From positions 3,286,001 to 3,350,000 of the forward strand of contig OX393578.1 in the NCBI GenBank assembly GCA_947652605.1: a DNA stretch of 64,000 nucleotides. The letters run 5' to 3'. This stretch comes from Elmis aenea (lineage: Eukaryota > Arthropoda > Insecta > Coleoptera > Elmidae). Positions within the stretch are counted from its first letter, which is position 1. Every line of letters starts with the position of its first letter. Shown here in pieces: positions 59,880 to 64,000 of the stretch. The translations under genes were made by a program, and so were the position numbers. The notes below the pieces were generated by a model. It ran no database searches. It was given only the letters and a program-made list of their open reading frames with translations, and had not been told where the DNA came from.

Positions 59880-60870
59880 ACAAGGAAGGGTCACGATAAT
59901 GTTGTCGCTAGAATCTGATTAAGGCTGTGTTCAGTGACGCAGATAGGAAGGGATTACGAGGAATCAGAACCCCTCCTTCCATAGGTTCGAAATAAGTCGT
60001 TATAGAGCTGAAGAACCGTGAATTTTGTGCTAAAAAAAAGCTCTCCAGCACTTTTTTCGTTTATTAACCTCTATGATGGGAACTCTCAAAACGAACAAAA
60101 GTGGAAGTGGTCAAAAAGGTAGTAACTCCGGCACTTTTATACGGAAGTGAAACGTCGACACTCACAAATAAAAATAGTAGCCGAGTTAATGCAGCAGAAA
60201 TTACGTTTCTAAGAAAAATTCAAAGAAATACCAAAAAAGACAGAATCAGAAACGAAACATATAGAGAACAATTAAAGATAAAATCAGTTGAAACAGAAAT
60301 ACAAGAACGTCAACTGGGATGTTTGGGTCACATTTATCGGTTGAAAGAAGAAAGGTTAACCAGAAAAGCCTATGAAGCAAGATCACAGGAAAAAACCTGC
60401 CAAGATGAAGTTAAAAAAGCAGCAACGGATAGAAACATCAAACGGAAAGACATAAAAAATCTAACAGAAGACAGAAAAACATGAAAAAAGGTCAGCAGAA
60501 CACAATTCAACAGTCCTACAACTCAGTAGAAGAACTCATGACTAAATAAATTATTGCATCAATTTTGCAGAGTTATAGAGGAAAAATAGAAAAAAAAACT
60601 TGCAAAATGGAATAACAAAGGTTATTTTTGCCATCGTTTTGGCCATGTAACCGTCAAAGATAAAATCAAAATTCCTCTATTAACCAATGCGCGCATCCTT
60701 TGCAAGCAAAACGGTGCAAAGTTTTTGAAAATATCTTGAACGCTACCGGAGAAAAACGAGACCCTTGTAAAAAAAGCGCCATGATTTGAGAACTGTGGTA
60801 GGTACATTTGTTATAAATAAATCTTTGCGATTTGCATAGGCGTTTAGATTGGAAAAACCGCTTTTACAGG
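59880..60870. mobile_element. Half foldback element split by nested insertions
   Basis: 59880-59931 and 60551-60870 together match the left half of the 53076 foldback: AAGGxxGGTCACGATA, TCGCTAGAATCTGA and AAGGCTGTGTT, then, after the interruption, TTATTGCATCAA, TTGCAGAGTTAT and AAGCGCCATGATTTGAGAA. 59932-60550 is foreign: it opens with CAGTGACGCAGATAGG (like a hAT end) and then holds the LINE fragment at 60085-60548. The right half of the foldback is absent. Confidence 0.8.
60085..60548 (+). mobile_element. RTE-like LINE ORF2 3' end (CFDP2-like)
   Basis: A 127-codon frame from 60101 reads MEVVKKVVTPALLYGSET, then SRVNAAEITFLRKIQRN, DRIRNETYREQLKIKSV, QLGCLGHIYRLKEERLTRK and AATDRNIKRKDIKNL. 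This is the C-terminal, post-catalytic part of an RTE-like ORF2. Compared with the copy at 24201-24934 it is better preserved but has lost the GRPRKTW block (about 27 nt deleted after EARSQEK). A TAAATAAA stretch at 60544 is the probable 3' end. Confidence 0.85.
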
Positions 60871-61653
60871 TCTCTTGTGTTTTTTTCACTGATTTAACCA
60901 CTACGAGTAAATCTTATGCACAAGATAAGCAAAATAAGAAATGTCATGGCTTAAATGATATCATCGAACTCGTTTGCTACAGGAATTACTAAAAAAATTG
61001 CCCCCGACTAAGTTTATTGTCACTTGATACATAAACGGTTTTTTTAATACGAGTTCTTGATATTTTTCTTCCAATTATTTTCGTTTTAATTTTTTTTAAA
61101 AGTGGTTTTGAATCTGTTTAAATCGAGATCTATTTTAGCGTGTTTAATTCTGGATTAAATAAATAAACTTTTTTTAGCCTTGTAGCATGAACAAATTGGT
61201 TAGTTATTTAGACGTGTTATCGCACGTACAACCAGCAAATAATTCCGCAAAACGTAAATATAAATCTCGCGTCCTTTGATATGAACAAAACGTAATTTCT
61301 TTCTCGTTTGCGATGTTTCCCAATACAAAGTAAATAACAGAAATTCTGTTTGCCTTCGGATATCGAAAAATTCGAGCCCTCCAATCAATCAACCGTGTTC
61401 GAACATAATTAGAATTCAAAATATCCGCATTTTTAAAAAAGCATTTGTTGGCTTAAAAAATTTAATTTCATCGGAGGAATATTTACCGTGCCACGTACGA
61501 ACGGCGGGGGTTAATTCGACGCACTTCTCTATCACAATGCGATGAAAAATCGAGCATATTGCACACACCGTTAATTTCACACAAAAACGCTTTAAAAAGT
61601 GTTAAATGATGACAGAGAATCGTAAAACGTAATATAAAAATCTAAAAAAGCGC
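60871..61653. other. No supported gene; GC-richer part near the promoter
   Basis: Two overlapping minus-strand frames at 61200-61419 have no recognisable content. 61480-61570 is CpG-richer and would lie in the first intron of a transcript from the minus-strand promoter. Confidence 0.35.
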
Positions 61654-61720
61654 ACGTACCCATTACTGAGAGACTATCAGGGAGTGATCGCTTGAGCTCC
61701 GCTTCGAGGGCTTTTTATAG
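61654..61720 (-). promoter_or_regulatory. Minus-strand TATA promoter with mini-exon ATGG|GTACGT
   Basis: Read on the minus strand: CTATAAAAAG (61720-61711), then 34 bases from the first T of TATA a GATCACTCC start-site-like sequence (about 61685), then a short leader ending CTCTCAGTAATGG (ATG at 61663-61661), and directly a donor GTACGT (61659-61654). Insect genes for secreted proteins often have such tiny first coding exons. The phase (one base after ATG) fits the hormone-like exon, giving MDSWVLFVTITCLLTG, a good signal peptide. The intron would be 7.1 kb. Confidence 0.5.
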
Positions 61721-62699
61721 GGAATAACAAAATAAAGGGAACACCTGTTATTGCACACGGAGATTTACTACACCTCCAATCATTGACATTGTTCTGGCAA
61801 AATCGGGAACGTTCGTTTATTAAACACTCCGTCGTTACTTTGTTTTCTCTGGACTTTATTGATTGCCGGAACGATTACAACCTATACCGTCTCTGTGAGC
61901 ATTTCTTTTGCAAGCACCAATAAGCAAATTAATTTGAAATTTGTTTGCCACGTTCTGTGTTCTTTGTCGCACGGGATTAACGCTCGCTTTTTTTTTAAAT
62001 AATTTTTTTGGTACATTATACACGGTCTAAGAAAAAAATGGGATGTTGGAAACTATAAGAGATCGAAGAATGGTTAAAGTGACAAATACGTGTATTTAAT
62101 TAGCTTACCAAGAATGCGCGAGAAGTACGTGACAGGAAGTATTAAAATAATAATTTGATAACCTAATGGTTATTGTAGGTCTTCCTACAATTTTGAAATT
62201 AAATTAATGTCTTTCAGAATGCACCATAACGTTGTAAACTATGTGACGGCATTGAAACCCACTCAATCGATCACAAAATGATAAGAAGCTCAAGTCGGAT
62301 TCTTCTTTATTCGAGAAATCGGTGCTCTTACAAAAATAAATGCTCTGCCATTTGAAGTCATCGTATAATTCATCAAACAGTTTTCGTTGCATCAACTTTT
62401 TGTGAAACAAAACTGCTCTCTGTCAAGCGAATTAGGATTGTTTGATTTTGAAATTGAACTAGTTGGAAACGCGAAAGGAAACTGTTTGATTTAACAGTTG
62501 AATCGGAATTGTTAGATTCAATTTGCAAAATGTATTTACAAAGAAAACTTGTCTATTATCGAACTCGGTTCAAGTGGAATATTGAACTAGCTTTGACAAT
62601 TTTTAATGAGACGTCTAAAACGAAAAACAATTTAAATAAATAAGAATGATAAATTGTTGTATTATTTACGTGATTTATTAATTAATATGTTTTCATTTC
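61721..62699. other. No gene seen
   Basis: AT-rich upstream region of the minus-strand promoter; a 68-codon minus-strand frame at 62204-62410 has no recognisable content. Confidence 0.4.
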
Positions 62700-64000
62700 A
62701 AAGGACTGGGGGGTATCTGTTATATTACCGATATTTAAGACTGGCGATAGTAAAACATGCGAAAACTATAGAGGCATATCTCTATTTAGTGAAGTAGAAA
62801 AATTTTATGAAACAATTTTAGAGGATAGATTAAGGAAACATTTCGAAAGAAATTTGGAAGAGGCGCAATGTGGCTTTAGATCATGTAGAAGCACGCAGGA
62901 TCTAATTTTTACGAAAAGACACAAGTGAAAAAACAATGGAACATTCAAAAATGGTGTACTTGTGCTTTAACGATCTATGTAAAGCCTTCGATTGAGTGCC
63001 AAGGGAAAAGATCTGGAAGATTTTGAAACAAAGTATAGTGGGAGAAGAATTATTAAACGCTGTATAAGAGTTGTAAAAATTATGTGCGAACCCCTAACAG
63101 CAGTTCCCAGGAATTTATAACAACAGTGGGAGTAAGACAATGAGGCACATTAAGTCCCCTGCTCTTTATAATTCTTACGGATAAAGTAATTAAAGAATGT
63201 AAGCAAAACACAAAGAAAACCCACTGGGGTCGGAATAAACTAAAACCAATATCCTTAACAGAATTAGTCTTTGCAGATGATGTGGTGCTATTTATTAAAA
63301 GCGAAAAGGACTTGCAATTTAATCTAGTATGGTCAGATACATTAAGTAGATATAATATGAATATTAATATAAAGACAAAGGCTGTGGTTATAGCGAAAAA
63401 TCATGAACCAGTTACAATTATGCTAGACCAAAAAAACATAGAGCAGGTAGCGAATTGTAACTATTTAAGCACAATAATTGCAGAGAATGGTAAATTGGAG
63501 GAAGATCTGAATAACAGAATAGCGGCAGCGACGAAATTTTACTACGCTACTAATCAATGTTTGATAAGTAAGAAGGAGATATCAAAAAAAACGAAGACGC
63601 GAGTTTTTAATGCAGTGTACGTACCCATTCTCACGTACAGTTCAAAAACTTGGACACTAACGCAAAAACAAAGAATACAGGTACAGGAAATGAGATTTCT
63701 GAGAAGAATAGAGGGATATAGGCTGGTCGATAAAATCAGAAACGAAACACTCCGAAATAACCTAGGAGTAGCAGATATTAAGAAAAAGATGGCTTGGACA
63801 ACTACAACGCATGCCAGAAAGTAGATACGCGAAAATAGGATGGAAAATGAAGATGGAGGGAAAAAGAAATAGAGGAAGACCCAGAATAAAATGGGAAAAA
63901 GAAGTGAGGCAGAGAGTAGAAGAAAAAGGAGTCAGCTGGAGAGATGTGCCACAATTAACTAACGATAGGCGGGAGTGGAGAAACAACACAGAAATAGAAA
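62700..64000 (+). mobile_element. RTE-like LINE ORF2 pseudogene, continues past the window
   Basis: Starts mid-frame with KDWGVSVILPIFKTGDSK, then CENYRGISLFSEVEK, EAQCGFRSCRSTQDLIF. The first catalytic-Asp region (63000) is broken by stops and a frame change. 63260-63824 is open: LTELVFADDVVLFIKSEKD (catalytic FADD), MNINIKTKAVVIAKN, NYLSTIIAENGKLEEDLNNR, VPILTYSSKTWTLTQKQRIQ and MRFLRRIEGYRLVDKIRNET. The 3' tail GRPRIKWEKEVRQR is in yet another frame to the end of the window. Same broad family as the copies at 24.2 and 60.1 kb, but a different subfamily by wording. Confidence 0.85.

Noticed and set aside
1..64000. tRNA, rRNA, snRNA genes and CRISPR arrays
   Set aside because: No cloverleaf with A and B boxes, no conserved rRNA or snRNA segment, and no regularly spaced short repeats were seen by eye on either strand; a covariance-model scan was not possible.

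Overview
This window is AT-rich nuclear DNA from an animal, almost certainly an insect. The evidence is spliced genes with short GT-AG introns (about 50-110 nt), recognisable insect orthologues, an eclosion-hormone-like peptide, and insect-type LINE, Tc1/mariner and hAT debris. A beetle is a reasonable guess from the style of the LINEs, but nothing here proves the order. There are no prokaryotic operons, CRISPR arrays, rRNA genes or tRNA genes that I can see.

Layout. Positions 1-34.7 kb are gene-poor and repeat-rich: LINE fragments (1.1, 17.3, 22.0, 24.2 and 31.8 kb), Tc1/mariner-like MITEs and foldback elements with TA target duplications (3.3, 9.3, 28.2 and 29.2 kb), hAT-like pieces (4.8 and 8.2 kb), and ~170-bp tandem arrays (2.7 and 5.1 kb). 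A 3.6-kb element with CACTG ends (11.8-15.4 kb) carries a broken SAMD3-like gene.

Positions 34.9-49.9 kb hold a compact block of housekeeping genes: Yif1 (+), Rrp46/EXOSC5 (+), Srp14 (-), an unrecognised 43-codon ORF (+), a ten-exon cytosolic 5'-nucleotidase-like phosphoesterase (+), and Sys1 (-). Yif1, Sys1 and SRP14 all serve the secretory pathway (ER-Golgi transport, Golgi targeting, signal recognition). Rrp46 is an RNA exosome core subunit. Rrp46 and Srp14 converge with interleaved 3' ends. Gene models were built by hand from splice sites, and reading phase is kept across every junction.

Positions 50-64 kb are again gene-poor: a hAT MITE with target duplication (51.9 kb), a 746-bp palindromic foldback (53.1 kb), a divergent eclosion-hormone-like exon (54.3 kb, minus), several tandem repeats, a nest of transposons (59.9-60.9 kb), a minus-strand TATA promoter with a mini-exon ATGG|GTACGT at 61.66-61.72 kb, and a LINE pseudogene running off the end. 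The mini-exon could supply the start codon of the hormone-like exon 7 kb away; phase fits and a classical signal peptide results.

The best candidates for something new are the CACTG-ended element with its SAMD3-like gene, the foldback family that shares a fixed subterminal motif (one copy sits in an intron of the phosphoesterase gene), and the eclosion-hormone-like gene with altered cysteine spacing.
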